Positions 32,901-43,420 of a stretch of DNA of 64,000 nucleotides are shown here, piece after piece; position 1 is the first letter of the stretch; each line of letters opens with the position of its first letter. This DNA is from Strigamia acuminata (lineage: Eukaryota; Arthropoda; Chilopoda; Geophilomorpha; Linotaeniidae). The notes beneath the pieces were generated by a model, which saw only the letters and a program-made list of their open reading frames with translations, was not told the DNA's origin and made no database searches. The DNA is taken from positions 5,890,001-5,954,000 of the forward strand of contig OX442319.1 of the NCBI GenBank assembly GCA_949358305.1, in the 5' to 3' direction. A program made the position numbers and the translations under genes.

Positions 32901-35633
32901 AGAGATTGAGACAGTCAAAATCGATCTGAACTGCGAAGAAAACGAAGACGAATCAGACGATGCTGAGGATGAAGAGCAAAACGAGATAAATGAAGAAGAA
33001 AATGAAGCCAATGAATCGGAAGATAACACGGAAGAAAACGACACTGAGGTCGAACGTGACGAACCACCACGGAGGGGACGACCAGCAGGGGTGACCAGGG
33101 AAATGAAGTTGGTCGCCGATAAAGTGCAAAGAGAAGAACACGAGAAGAGACTGGTTGACCAGGGAGCGCGAAGATCAGAGAGAATTAAGACGAAGCAAAT
33201 GGCATTACTAGTAGAAGAAATCTTAACGCCGAAAAACTTCCACGAAGCAACAAACTCCCATCACGCGACGGAATGGAAGGCCGCGATGGATGACGAAATG
33301 AGTTCGATGAAACAACACGGAGTGTGGAAAATAGGAAAATTGCCAAAAGGAAAGAAGGCGGTGAAATCCAAGTGGGTTTATAAAGTGAAGTTAAATTCCG
33401 AGGGGGAACCGGAAAGATTCCGAGCAAGACTAGTAGCCACTGGATACTCGCAGAAATTCGGGGACGATTACGAGCTGACCTTCGCCCCGGTTATCCGAAT
33501 AGAGACTTTGAGAATGCTGATCAATGTAGCAGCAAAAATAAACAGACCATTGAAGCAACATGACGTAAAAGCCGCATATCTTCACGGCAAGCTAAAAGAA
33601 GTAATATTTATGATGCAGCCGGAAGGATACGTTGAAGGAGGAAAAGGACATGTGTGCCAACTAATTAAGAGCATCTATGGATTGAAACAGGCAGGGAGAT
33701 GTTGGTTTGAGATGTTAGATAAAACATTGAAGAAAATTGGATTTAGACCATCTCCAGAGGACCCATGCCTTTATGTGATTTTTGTTGATGGCAACTTTAT
33801 GTTCCTAGGCGTGTACGTGGACGATGACTTATCTTTGGCATCCACAGACGAATTTGAGACGGAACTAATGTCGAAAATGAAGGCAGAAATTGAGTTCGTG
33901 AGCATAGGAAGACTGGAATACATCCTGGGAATCCAAGTTGAGTATGGAAATGGAAGAATCAGCATCCACCAAGGCGGATACATTAGAAGATTGGTGGAGA
34001 GTGAAGGATTGGAGGGATGCAATGCAGCAATAACCCCAGTGAACCCCAATCAAAACTTGGATGAATTTGAGGAAAGCGAAAAGGTTGATGCAACACAGTA
34101 CCAGGAACTGCTGGGCAAGATGATGTACCTTGCCACACACACGAGACCAGACCTGAGCTTCCCAATGAGCCTGTTATCGCAATATAACAAGGACCCACGA
34201 AAGATTCATTTTACAGCATTGAAGCGTGTGCTGAGATACCTGAAGGGGACGGTGGACTACAAGCTGAGCTACGGGAGAGAAGAGAGCCATATCCATGGTT
34301 ACTCGGACGCAAGTTGGGACCGGACATCGAACGCACGATCGTTCTCCGGATTCATCACACTTGACGGGAGTTCGATTATTAACTGGAAATGCCAGAAACA
34401 AGCGATAGTCGCGATGTCGAGTACAGAGAGTGAGCTCTTGGCGCTGACCGAAGGAGTGCGAGAATTAATTTGGTTGAAACAACTCGCAATTGGACTAAAT
34501 GGAGAAGTCGACGACGGAAATGCCACAACGATGCACTGTGACAGTTTGAACGCAGTGAAACTGTTGCGAGGCGGTGCACAGAAGACGAGGACCAAGCACT
34601 TGAATCGAAAAGTGCATTTCATTAAGCAAGAGATCGAGGATGGAAACATTATCGTGGAACATGTCGCAAGCCAAGACATGTTAGCAGACTTTTTAACGAA
34701 GCCTTTAGCCGGACCTGCACTGAACGGAATACTAGAAGCATTAGGACTAAAGACTGTGGGGGAATAATGACTTTATTGTGTGCAGTGTTCATATTGATTG
34801 TTTTTATATAATTGTGTTTTTGAGAAGTGTTTTTGTGATGAAATCGAATTGTTGATTTTGGGGGAATTTGTTGGGATTATTTGATGTGGAAAATCACCAC
34901 TTGATGTCATTGTGTAATTGATGTAGTTTGAGTTTTTTTATATCCTGTGGTGACACTCCTACCATATATGGAGTGAACATCCTTCCTGTGTTTTTTCCCC
35001 ACTCTTTCACTTGATGTAGAACAGTGAGGTTGCTCTAACCTTGTATTAAACTTCAACCGTTATTTCCATATTCATAACATTTGTGCCACAAATAGATAAA
35101 AAAAAAAAAATAGAAATAAAATATCAAAGGATACAAAAATGCCTCCAAAGAAACCATTTTTTAATAAACTCTTTCGACTAATCATATACTTATTCCAATT
35201 TGTTCCAGCTTTAATCAGTAACATCAACTAGAATAAAATCAACTCAAACTCAAATTAAACGATTCATTTCACTGAAATAAAATGTATATCCTTACCCACA
35301 ACAAGAATACCGTTATAAAATAAAAGACAAACCCACTCAAGCCAGTAAGACCGAGAAGACCCGCCGTGGAACCCGCGAGAGCCGACATCGAAGTGCGGCA
35401 ATATTCCACGATTGCGGCATTGTTTCTACCAGCAGCTTCGCTGAATGCTATGCGTTCTAAAATCATAAAATAAAATGTAAATATCCATTTGTGTATAAAA
35501 AAGGGAACAAAAAAAAACTACCTCGATTAATCCTCGAGAAATGAACACCTCTATTCCACTTAACCTTAGGAGCACGTCGAACTGCCAATCGATCTCTAAT
35601 CATGTGCAGTAATATACGAGTCATGCCCACCAT
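29908..35633 (-). CDS. EMC6: ER membrane protein complex subunit 6 (EMC6), split by a Copia element
   Basis: Five coding exons: 35522-35633, 35296-35456, 35135-35227, 30051-30070 (a 20-nt microexon) and 29908-29938, about 138 aa. The core is plainly EMC6: [48 protein letters not shown], the microexon TYILFW, and the last exon FIYGMVHVY, which matches the end of animal EMC6. EMC inserts tail-anchored and multipass proteins into the ER membrane, and EMC6 is one of its membrane subunits. The N-terminus is about 28 residues longer than in vertebrates and rich in Arg, so the true start could be a later codon. Intron 3 would be about 83 bp but holds a 5-kb Copia element in the opposite orientation. 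Confidence 0.88.
30104..30314 (+). repeat. 5' LTR of the Copia element
   Basis: 211 bp, from TGTTGGGATTATTTGATG to CATATTCATAACA. Confidence 0.94.
30317..30330 (+). other. Primer-binding site, initiator tRNA-Met type
   Basis: TGGTAGCAGAGAGG starts 2 nt after the LTR. Its first 11 bases complement the 3' end of animal initiator tRNA-Met (CCTCTGCTACCA). Confidence 0.8.
30625..34767 (+). CDS. Gag-Pol polyprotein of the Copia element
   Basis: About 1,380 aa from the ATG at 30625 (AAGATGAGCGACG); the frame is open further upstream but without an ATG. Order is copia type: gag; two zinc knuckles ([28 protein letters not shown]); an Arg/Gly-rich stretch; protease [12 protein letters not shown]; integrase before RT, with [11 protein letters not shown] and CEPCIAGK (HHCC) and the D,D,E core ([25 protein letters not shown]); an acidic linker (residues about 760-830); RT with [10 protein letters not shown] and YVDDDLS; RNase H ([31 protein letters not shown]). 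No stop or frameshift is seen. It should supply all functions for retrotransposition. Confidence 0.95.
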   Translation: MSDAGNWSLANIEPLNDANYFLWESRVEGVLRAKKLWKEVIVGAEPQRGVQGEADFAAQEKTWNDWDDKNAAAHFTMISTMTAPQVLKYSNTKGAKALWDLVKTNMAAKTQELQMRSACELTQLKMSSKEDVDTYMNRAEAIINRCAKLGKNIDDYECKFYVTKGLRREFDANVRAIEVQADLDMSKIRNILKMEEGRISTRKEEKNTTTNEAALKTREKGQKPKRTCFNCGRGGHMARECYSEAKCYNCQEFGHLSKDCSKPKREFKSGDSRGRGRGRGNQRGRGRGKSEIAMMAYEEKPEFTLMTYEMDENTNDEETNEEPNEENDWVLDSGATSHMTALDAKHFDTFDEDEKNIGMAKKGKSMKSIGMGEIVLEHDGKNSRLKKVLCVPQIGSNLLSVSKIVDNGLKVTFSKTSATIDDENGEEVMTVPRKGDMFVLHANIKQCEKSYKAEENDNNWHVRLGHLNYNTLREMKNEELAYGIEISSKGGAVCEPCIAGKMKKTSHKSVTDRQSSSIMELWHIDLIGPIGPESRGGANYVMTVVDDWSRMLMVKTLNAKSDAKEKLTELITCMERQTDKKLKKLRSDNGGEFLSKSMKEWTTKRGIEHQLTTAFNPASNGVAERANRTILEMLRAMLKDCKLPKTFWAECVSTVAHIRNRCKSSVHGRTPFEIWFGRKPNLKYLRRFGCIAYVLIKDHKRKKLDPKAEKAVFIGYSNTRKAYRIYHPESDSISEEIDVKFDESEIGADLLNGEIKDDEEIETVKIDLNCEENEDESDDAEDEEQNEINEEENEANESEDNTEENDTEVERDEPPRRGRPAGVTREMKLVADKVQREEHEKRLVDQGARRSERIKTKQMALLVEEILTPKNFHEATNSHHATEWKAAMDDEMSSMKQHGVWKIGKLPKGKKAVKSKWVYKVKLNSEGEPERFRARLVATGYSQKFGDDYELTFAPVIRIETLRMLINVAAKINRPLKQHDVKAAYLHGKLKEVIFMMQPEGYVEGGKGHVCQLIKSIYGLKQAGRCWFEMLDKTLKKIGFRPSPEDPCLYVIFVDGNFMFLGVYVDDDLSLASTDEFETELMSKMKAEIEFVSIGRLEYILGIQVEYGNGRISIHQGGYIRRLVESEGLEGCNAAITPVNPNQNLDEFEESEKVDATQYQELLGKMMYLATHTRPDLSFPMSLLSQYNKDPRKIHFTALKRVLRYLKGTVDYKLSYGREESHIHGYSDASWDRTSNARSFSGFITLDGSSIINWKCQKQAIVAMSSTESELLALTEGVRELIWLKQLAIGLNGEVDDGNATTMHCDSLNAVKLLRGGAQKTRTKHLNRKVHFIKQEIEDGNIIVEHVASQDMLADFLTKPLAGPALNGILEALGLKTVGE
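34869..35079 (+). repeat. 3' LTR of the Copia element
   Basis: 211 bp, preceded by the purine-rich TTTTGGGGGAATT that would prime plus-strand synthesis. Confidence 0.94.
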
Positions 35634-35639
35634 TTTTCC

Positions 35640-36198
35640 TCCTTTTTTATCAAATAATAATTTCCAAGAGGTTTTTTTTTGCGTGAAGCGGTTACAACAA
35701 ATAAATCGTCGCATTATATCACGTTATGTATTACGTCAAGAATTCATTGTTGATTGTAGGTGTGTTTCTGGGGTAAGTGCAAGAAATCTAGTTTAGAAAA
35801 AATGACGTCTTTGTTGCATTATTATTTCAAATAGAAATTTCATTTATTTGTCAATTAGCTTTAAGTATACAATGTTCAAATCAGAGGTTTCCTCCGTTTT
35901 AAATACAACACAAATTAGGAAATAATCGGAATTAATGACGGTTCTTTATTTGTACATTCTTTTCAGGTGACTTTTTACAAATTCGTTTAGAAGCGAAGCA
36001 ACACTAATAAATAACATTTAAATTACTTTTTTTCTGAATGGATTGTTAAATGGAATTTTATGTACGAATTACACTTGAACAATTTGGAAGAAGTGCTTGA
36101 AAAGGAACATAAATGGCAATTAAATGGTTTTTCGCCAACATTACAAGTTGCTTTAAATTTTGTCCAACATTACACGTGAGAGCACATAAATGGCATTT
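35640..36198. other. Intergenic
   Basis: Promoter side of EMC6 and 3' flank of zinc-finger gene 1; no further gene seen. Confidence 0.5.
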
Positions 36199-37233
36199 TT
36201 ATGGTTTTTCTTCAGTGTGACTTAAGATATGTATTTTTAGATATCCTTTGGATTTACAAGAAAAAAGACACAAATGGCATTTGAATGGGTTTTCGGCATT
36301 ATGGTAATTTAAATGTTTTCGAAAGTGTGCACTTTGTTTACAAGAGTAAGGGCACAAATGACATTTGAACGGATTTTCTTCAGAATGTGTCAACAAATGT
36401 CTTCTCAAGTTTTCACTTTGTGTACAAGAATGTGAGCATAAATGACATTTGAACGGTTTTTGTTCAGAATGTGTCAACAAATGTCTTCTCAAGTTTTCAC
36501 TTTGTGTACAAGAATGTGAGCATAAATGACATTTGAACGGTTTTTCTGCAGAATGTGTCAACAAATGTTTTTTCAAGTGTTCACTTTGTTTACAAGTATA
36601 TGAGCAGAAATGACATTTGAACGGTTTGTCTGCAGAATGTATCATCAAATGTCTTCTCAAGTGTTCACTTTGTTTACAAGAATATGAGCATAAATGACAT
36701 TTGAACGGTTTTTCTGCAGAATGTGTCATCAAATGTCTTCTCAAGTTATCACTTTGTTTACAAGTATATGAGCAGAAATGACATTTGAACGGTTTGTCTG
36801 CAGAATGTATCATCAAATGTCTTCTCAAGTGTTCACTTTGTTTACAAGAATATGAGCATAAATGACATTTGAACGGTTTTTCTGCAGAATGTGTCATCAA
36901 ATGTCTTCTCAAGTTATCACTTTGTTTACAAGTATATGAGCATAAATGACATTTGAACGGTTTGTCTGCAGAATGTACCATCAAATGTCTTCTCAAGTGT
37001 TCACTTTGTTTACAAGAATATGAGCATACATGACATTTGAAGGGCTTCTCTCCCGTGTGAGTTCTCACATGAATAGTTAACTGATTTTTCCTTTTGTATG
37101 CCGAAGCACACAATTCACATTTGAATGGTCTTTCGCCAGTGTGACCTAACATGTGACATTTTAAATTATTGACGACTGAGGTTTTGTAATCGCATATATT
37201 GCAATTGTACTTGGGTGTGCTGGTTTCACCCAT
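36199..37233 (-). CDS. C2H2 zinc-finger protein 1, 12 fingers
   Basis: 344 aa in one coding exon, almost wholly made of twelve C2H2 fingers (C-x2-C-x12-H-x3-H) joined by HTGE/HSA-type linkers. Fingers 1-2 (CNICDYKTSVVNNLKCHMLGH; CELCASAYKRKNQLTIHVRTH) are near-identical to those of the paralogue 2.3 kb away. Fingers 3-8 alternate CHLCSYSCKQSEHLRRHL and CHLC/CHFCSYTCKQSDNLRRHL, a two-finger unit of 168 bp amplified with almost no divergence. A nuclear DNA-binding role is inferred from the family. There is no KRAB, BTB or ZAD domain. An acceptor AATGCAG about 45 bp upstream of the ATG marks a 5' UTR intron. Confidence 0.88.
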   Translation of the reverse strand: MGETSTPKYNCNICDYKTSVVNNLKCHMLGHTGERPFKCELCASAYKRKNQLTIHVRTHTGEKPFKCHVCSYSCKQSEHLRRHLMVHSADKPFKCHLCSYTCKQSDNLRRHLMTHSAEKPFKCHLCSYSCKQSEHLRRHLMIHSADKPFKCHFCSYTCKQSDNLRRHLMTHSAEKPFKCHLCSYSCKQSEHLRRHLMIHSADKPFKCHFCSYTCKQSEHLKKHLLTHSAEKPFKCHLCSHSCTQSENLRRHLLTHSEQKPFKCHLCSHSCTQSENLRRHLLTHSEENPFKCHLCPYSCKQSAHFRKHLNYHNAENPFKCHLCLFSCKSKGYLKIHILSHTEEKP

Positions 37234-38075
37234 GTCTCCTCACACGAATTTCAATTTCTCAGCTTTGTGCAATAAAACCTGCATTAAAAAAAATAATGAA
37301 TGTAATTAATAAATTAATTAATTAATGTAACTAAGCGAGTAAATTTCTGAATGAATGATTTGCAATTTCTTTAAACTTGTTCACAGCTAAAACTTAGAAA
37401 ACCTGGATGCTCGATCGTGTTGGTGGCAACGTGACAATGCAAAACCACGGATCTGTGTGCCGATATTATCGATTCGAGCATCGATTTCTCTTCACAAAAA
37501 TAAAAATATTTCTTTTCGGGTTTCCACTCGAACGTATATCCCCATTGAGTAATACATTTTGTGAAATTTTACTTCAAAAATTAATATTATATGATGAGAA
37601 ATGAGAAATGAATATTGAATGTCTGAAAAATCGGGAAGTTAATTCGATTTTGATCCCCGATAACATCGGTGAATCTGTAGGTCAAAAGTGGGACACAACA
37701 TAATTCGTCGTCATTTTCAAGCAAAAAAGCAACTTCTTTTCCACACAGTGCTTTCTGTTTGTGATTTCATCAGTATAATTTTTATTTTACCTGATGTCAG
37801 CTGAAACCGATGAGTTGCAGTATGCTCAGCAAATGTTTGAAACTAACGGCCCACCATTCTCATCAGAGAACATCCGGGTTATAAATCTTCCTTTTTGTCG
37901 GTGATAACAAAATCTAGATAACGGATTGATCAGATAAAAATGAATAAAAACCTTCAACAAACGGACTTAATACGAAACAGTTCTCACTTGCTACAAGCAA
38001 TGGTGCACTGTGTGTCAAAGAAGTTACTTTTCGTTGCTTCAAAATGACGATAAACTACGTTGTCCGCTGACCTAC
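36199..38075 (-). repeat. Tandem duplication unit 1 (zinc-finger gene plus upstream 0.8 kb)
   Basis: Upstream DNA from 37,234 to about 38,075 matches 39,650-40,500, including CAGCTTTGTGCAATAAAACC, GCCGATATTATCGATTCGAG and GTCAGCTGAAACCGATGAGT. The gene and its promoter were duplicated together. Confidence 0.85.
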
Positions 38076-38160
38076 ATTCATGTGTGTTTCTGGGGTACGT
38101 GCACGAAATCTAGTGGTGAAAACAAGCATTACCTTGAGAAACATGTGATGATACATTTTG

Positions 38161-38188
38161 TGACATGCTGCCCCTGCGCAGCATGTCA
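38161..38188. repeat. Perfect 11-bp hairpin
   Basis: TGACATGCTGC, a 6-nt loop, then GCAGCATGTCA, lying between the two zinc-finger units. Possible terminator-like or MITE remnant; no other context. Confidence 0.7.
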
Positions 38189-38662
38189 GTTTTATTAAAA
38201 CTATTATCCTTCATGTTACATATAAGTTATTACTAAACATATTTATTAAATATAAAATTCAAATCAGAAAAATTAATTTTTTAAATGGAAATATAAAACA
38301 AGATAAAATAAATTTCCAGCAAGTACCAGTGCAGAAAATAATGATGGAACAAGAGTAACCAGTACAGCAAATGCTAATCAAGTTACTTATTAATATTGCG
38401 CAGATAATTGCATTGACTATGGATGTTGTCTGTAAATGCACGACATCAGCATCAGTTCAAGTCAAACAAAAAAAGTGATGGTTTCCATATCAAAACTCAA
38501 CTTCGTAGTCTCAGAAACACTTTTACTCCGAACAAGACGTTTAAATAATTTTTTTTAAAAAGTGTCATAACATGGTTGAATTTTAAAAGTATAAAAAAGG
38601 AATAAATGTAATGAACTTATATTTTGTCCCACATTACACGTGGAAGGACATAAACGGCATTT

Positions 38663-39529
38663 TCACGGCTTTTCTTCAGTGTGTTTTAAGATATGTATTT
38701 TTAGATGTCCTTTAAATTTACAAGAAAAAAGACATGCATGGCATTTGAATGGTTTGTCATCAGAATGCGTTCTTAAATGTGATTTCAAGCTTCCTTTAGT
38801 TGTACCAGAATAAGAACATAAATGACATTTGAATATTTTTTCGCCAGTATGAGACATTATGTGTTTTTTCAAGCACGCTTTCGTGTTACTTGTGTAACAA
38901 CACAAATGGCATTTGAATGCTTTTTCATCCGTATGCGTTCTTAAATGTGTTTTCAGATTTCCTTTGGTTGTACAAGAACAGGAACATAAATGACATTCGA
39001 ATATTTTTTTGCCAGTGTGAGACATTATGTGTTTTTTCAAGTTCGCTTTGGCCTTACTTGCGTAAGAACACAAATGGCAGTGGAATGGCTTTTCTGCAGA
39101 ATGCGTCAACAAATGTCTTTGCAAAATCGAACTCCGTTTGCCGGAGTAAAAGCACAAATGGCATTTGAACGGTTTTTCTGCAGAATGCGTCAACAAATGT
39201 TTTTGCAAAGTCGAACTCTGTTTGCCGAAGTAAGAGCACAAATGGCATTTGAAAGGTTTAACTGCAGAATGTGTCGTTAAATGAGTTCTTAAAGCACTTC
39301 GTTGGCAGCTCGAATATGAACACACATGGCACTTGAAGGGCTTCTCTCCCGTGTGAGTTCTCACATGAATAGTTAAATTAGATTTCGTTTTAAATGCCAA
39401 AACACACAATTCACATTTGAATGGTCTTTCGCCTGTGTGACCTAACATGTGATTTTTTAAATTATTGATGACTGAGGTTTTGTAATCGCATAAATTGCAA
39501 TTGTACTTGGGTGTGCTGGTTTCACCCAT
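38663..39529 (-). CDS. C2H2 zinc-finger protein 2, 10 fingers
   Basis: 288 aa, with ten C2H2 fingers. It begins with the same MGETSTPKYNCN leader and ends with the same KGHLKIHIL finger and EEKP as gene 1, showing common origin. Fingers 4-5 (KQSSTLQKHLLTH, KRSSILQRHLLTH) and the pair types KANLKKHIMSH / KGNLKTHLRTH are unique to this copy, so DNA specificity has diverged. A splice acceptor TAATTTCAG lies 20-30 bp upstream of the ATG, in a slightly different place from gene 1. A nuclear role is inferred from the family. Confidence 0.88.
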   Translation of the reverse strand: MGETSTPKYNCNLCDYKTSVINNLKNHMLGHTGERPFKCELCVLAFKTKSNLTIHVRTHTGEKPFKCHVCSYSSCQRSALRTHLTTHSAVKPFKCHLCSYFGKQSSTLQKHLLTHSAEKPFKCHLCFYSGKRSSILQRHLLTHSAEKPFHCHLCSYASKAKANLKKHIMSHTGKKIFECHLCSCSCTTKGNLKTHLRTHTDEKAFKCHLCCYTSNTKACLKKHIMSHTGEKIFKCHLCSYSGTTKGSLKSHLRTHSDDKPFKCHACLFSCKFKGHLKIHILKHTEEKP

Positions 39530-40500
39530 GTCTCCTCACAGTTTCTTTCAATTCTGAAATTACAGGAAAAAAAATGAAACAGTTTTGTAAATGAACTTAC
39601 AATATGTTGTTTCTCACCTGTTTTGTATTTGTAGCTTAGATTGTTAGGTGTAATTCATCAATTTGAGTTTTCTCAGCTTTGTGCAATAAAACCTGCATTA
39701 AAAAAAATAATTAATGTAATTAATTAATTAATTACTTAATGTAAGTAAGCGAGTAAACATCTGAATGAATGAATTGCAATTTCTAAAAACTTGTTCACAG
39801 CTCAAACTTACAAAACCTCTGGAAAATAGAGGAGTCGATGCTCGATCGTGTTTGTGACGTTACAATGCAAAACCACAGATCTGCGTGCCGATATTATCGA
39901 TTCGAGTATCGATTTCTTTTCACACAAATAAAAATATTTCTTTTCGGGTTTCCAATCTAACGTACCTCATTGAGAAATACATTTTGTGAAATTTTACTTC
40001 AAAAATATTAATATTATTAATATTATATGATGAGAAATGAGAAATGAAAATTGAATGTCTAAAAAATCGGGAAGTTAATTCAATTTCGATCCCCGATAAC
40101 ATCGGTGAATCTGTGGGTCAAAAGTGGGACACAACATGGTTCGTCGTCATTTTCAAGCAAAAAAAGCAACTTCTTTTCCCCACAGTGCTTTCTGTTTGTG
40201 ATTTCATCAGTATAATTTTTATTTTACCTGATGTCAGCTGAAACCGATGAGTTGCAGTATGCTCGGCAAATGTTTGAAACTAACGGCACACCATTCCCAT
40301 CAGAGGACATCCGGGTTATAAATCTTCCTTTTTGTCGGTGATAACAAAATCTAGATAACGGATTAATAAGATTAATTAAATCATTGATTAAAAAACCTTT
40401 AACAAACGTACTTAATACGAAACAGTTCTCACTTGCTGCAAACAAGCATGCACTGTGTCAAAATGACGATAAAGCCTCGGATAAAGCACGTTGTCCGCTG
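38663..40500 (-). repeat. Tandem duplication unit 2
   Basis: Matches unit 1 in the gene ends and through the upstream region. A partial inverted third copy of the promoter (GAATCGATAATATCGGCGCG) is at about 40,690-40,735, next to the 14-kb retroelement. Confidence 0.8.
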
Positions 40501-40736
40501 ACCAACATTCACCGATATAATCGTGTATCGGAATCGAAAAACAGCCCGATATTTCAAGACATGGAATTTTCATTTCATATTGCAAAATATTAAAAGATGA
40601 GTGAAAAAAAAAGACAAACATGCTCATTGGGATAGATGTTATTTAATCCTCAAAAATAAATATTTTTGTCTGTGTGAAAAAATCTCGATACTCGAATCGA
40701 TAATATCGGCGCGTGGATCTGTAGGTTGTGTCATGT

Positions 40737-42295
40737 TGTGACGGTTATAAAACCGTATTATCCAATGTTCACACTAGATGGCGCTGTTTGTCTAACGCGC
40801 GCAGTTTAAACTCGATAAAGTTGCGAGTTATATTAAAGAATTAATATAACGTTGCGAATAAAATATACAGTATTTTATTGGACTAAGCTAAGTATTATTT
40901 ACTTGAGATATTGATTCTATCGAATCAATATCCGGTTTTACTTACCTGTTGAAGATGACCAATCGGACTCTTCGGGACCCAGTTCAATATTAGGTCCGGA
41001 CTAGTGATCCACGAATCCATCGATTCAGACACCTGATTGGCTGTCGCCAATCTGATTGTTCTCTAGAACCATATAAGCTCTGGTTCTCACGAGCTCCCCC
41101 CTTGGCTTGAATGAATATTGTTGTATTGCATTGTTGTTATCGTATGATCTCACTTTCTCTCACGACACATCGGGCCTCCTCAGCTCTCAATGGATATGTA
41201 TTATTACTATCGTGTTATTGCTTGTTGTAGGGCCCATCTGGGAAGGCTAACCTTGTAGACATGTTTCACACATGAAATGGCCCCGTAGTGTTAGCCGGCT
41301 GTTCTAAGGGACAGTAGGATTTCATACGGTGGCGTAGTATATCGCTCATGCACGGGATTGATTAACCTGTTAAACAAATATCAAATTATATGATCGGTGA
41401 TAGTCGCATCTATCTGCGCGATTCTCCGATCATAGGTCAGATGCTCTGCCAGAGCACATATACGGGAAGTCAAACCCGTCAAACAAATACGGGCAAACTG
41501 TTTTCCCAGGGTTCCGATGCAGTGCATTGGCCCTTCCGTTAAGTGGGCAAGACTTGTCCGAGGTCGGTAAAAGCCTTATTCACAGGCGACGCACCGGGTT
41601 GGTGGCCCGTGAGCAATTGCATTCATACCTTGCGCTAAACAAACACTCGGGTATTGGTAATGCCGATCTGGTAGTCCCCCAGGAACTGTTTACCCAGTGG
41701 TTGGTACCACTGAAAGCGACTCGTCGCAGAAAACAAATACCCGGCGCCTGATCACGAGATCTTGTCGTCGTAAGGCATGCTGGCGGATGGAGCTTCAACA
41801 ACTCCCGCGATGGTTCCCTCGACTGTCGTGACTGTCCCCGCCCATAGAATAACAATATAACAATTCATTTGTTATATTACACTAATAATGTTTTGATGAT
41901 TTGAATACGGAATATTCTAATGAATATTCCCGACCAAATACGAAGGATTCTTCGTATTAATAGATATCCGAGCTGCGGGACCGAATACGTCTCCGTAGCG
42001 CTAACTGTGACGATGCCGCAAAGTCAGCCGCACCACTCGAACAGCATCGCCCGGAACCTCAACCAGTGTAGCCGCCGTTACACTTATCCAGAACCCCAAC
42101 TCCAGTTGTAATGTTAATAAACATGTAAATTATATCACACAAAATCGTAAGTTGTTATATTTGATCACATATTCACGTTGTACAGACTTCCGTAGCTTAT
42201 CTCGGTTAGGTTATTTCTAGTTGTAGAAATGTCTTGTCTAAACCGATTTATCTCTTGTAATGGCTAATTATTCAGCCAAAAGTAGAATCGTCACA
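40737..42295 (+). repeat. 5' LTR of the 14-kb element
   Basis: 1,559 bp. A TATA-like ATATAAG at 41071-41077 sits inside a 7-bp hairpin (AGAACCA...TGGTTCT). An AATAAA at 42116-42121 gives a very long R region of about 1 kb. A CTCF-like site is at 40771-40785. Small ORFs inside (74, 91 and 63 codons) are not supported as genes. Confidence 0.94.
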
Positions 42296-42297
42296 AG

Positions 42298-42315
42298 TGG
42301 AGGTTCTACCGAGAT
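42298..42315 (+). other. Primer-binding site, tRNA-Gln type
   Basis: TGGAGGTTCTACCGAGAT, 2 nt after the LTR, is complementary with one mismatch to the 3' end of animal tRNA-Gln (ATCTCGGTGGAACCTCCA). Confidence 0.75.
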
Positions 42316-43420
42316 AGGCTGTCCAAATTTTAAATAAAATATTTGAAGTTTTGTGTGTCTATCGTGAATTCGAATAAGTGTAACTTTTACGGTGATTTTT
42401 GTGTGTAAAATAAGTTTCGAACGAAATTTATATTTGTGTCTAATTTATTTATTCCGTTTAAAAGTGCTTTGCAAGATAATAAATGTAATTCATTTGCATT
42501 TCCGATTTTCCGCCGAAGAAATTGTATGTTTTAAACAAACTAATAATTTCCCACCGCGTGGTCAGGTCTAATGATCCGACCACGAGAATTGGAAAATCTT
42601 GCCCGAACTTGTCGTTGTTACGTCCGCCCGTGATACGTCGATTCGCCGTCGTCGATTCGAGAAACCACGTGGTTGGGCCTAATGCGAAAAGTTCCACAAG
42701 TTTTATCGGGAATTCTAACTGAATTCCGACAAGTATTTGTAGTTTGTTTATTTTTATAACTGTATAAATACTTGAGATTTCAAGTTAAACCTAACTTTAT
42801 TCGCGTGAATAAAATACAAGGAAATTGACATTTTCGAAGGAATTAAAATTTATATTTTATTTCAAAGAGCTATTTTATTTACATACTTGATTCTACATTA
42901 AAATGTTCGGTCAAAAGTAGGATTTCAAAACTTTGAAATCAAATATCTACGAGTGAAAAAATTCATTCCAATGTTGGCGAAGAAATTCTCGTTTGTTGTG
43001 TTGCCTAGCAACCAATGCTTTGCAGCAAAGCCGTAGTAGTCGATAGATTTCACGCGCTCTTGTTATACAAAATTTCAGCGAAATTCAAATTGGTTATAAA
43101 TAAGATTTTATTATGGAAATAAGTAATACTTTTTCGGTGAATTTGGATGATCGTCCATTTTTATTTTTTTTGACTACGTCATAATTCAGAAATCTGACTA
43201 GATCATGGGTCCGCGAAAAAGGTGAAATCCATCAATCACAGATAAGATTAAAATCTCGTGAGACTAACGTTTGAAGTTCGACCAATCAGAGAGGTTTACA
43301 GAGGTACTTGAAACCCAGAACGACCCAGTGAAACCATTGCTTCGTTTGCAACCTTCCAGATCGCTTGTGACTTCTTCGTTTATTTGTGAATTTTTTTGGA
43401 ATCTCGATTTCGATTAAAAG
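42316..43420 (+). other. Leader between PBS and gag
   Basis: 1.1 kb without a long ORF. It presumably holds packaging and splice-donor signals; none could be assigned with confidence. Confidence 0.5.

Larger units (their letters stand above)
30104..35079 (+). mobile_element. Ty1/copia-type LTR retrotransposon, apparently intact
   Basis: 4,976-bp element with 5-bp target duplications TTTGT (30099-30103 and 35080-35084), two 211-bp LTRs that look identical, a primer site, a polypurine tract and one full gag-pol frame. It lies in intron 3 of EMC6 in reverse orientation. All features point to a very recent insertion. Confidence 0.95.

Noticed and set aside
37799-37906. Small conserved ORF starting MSAETDELQYAQQM, present in both zinc-finger duplication units
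   Set aside because: 36 codons only; of the differences between copies several change the amino acid, and no splice partner could be found. Duplication explains the similarity.
41400-41480. tRNA-like fold on the minus strand of the LTR (GCTCTGGCAGAGC then TCTGACCTATGATCGGA)
   Set aside because: D-arm and anticodon-like arm fit, but the base before the anticodon is not T, no T-arm TTCGA loop follows and no acceptor stem closes. The same stretch is in both LTRs. Likely chance or a very old tRNA-derived piece.
41527-42111. Open frames of 63-91 codons inside both LTRs
   Set aside because: The 74-codon frame starts with TTG, none shows a domain, and they are identical in both LTRs only because the LTRs are. 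No support for coding.
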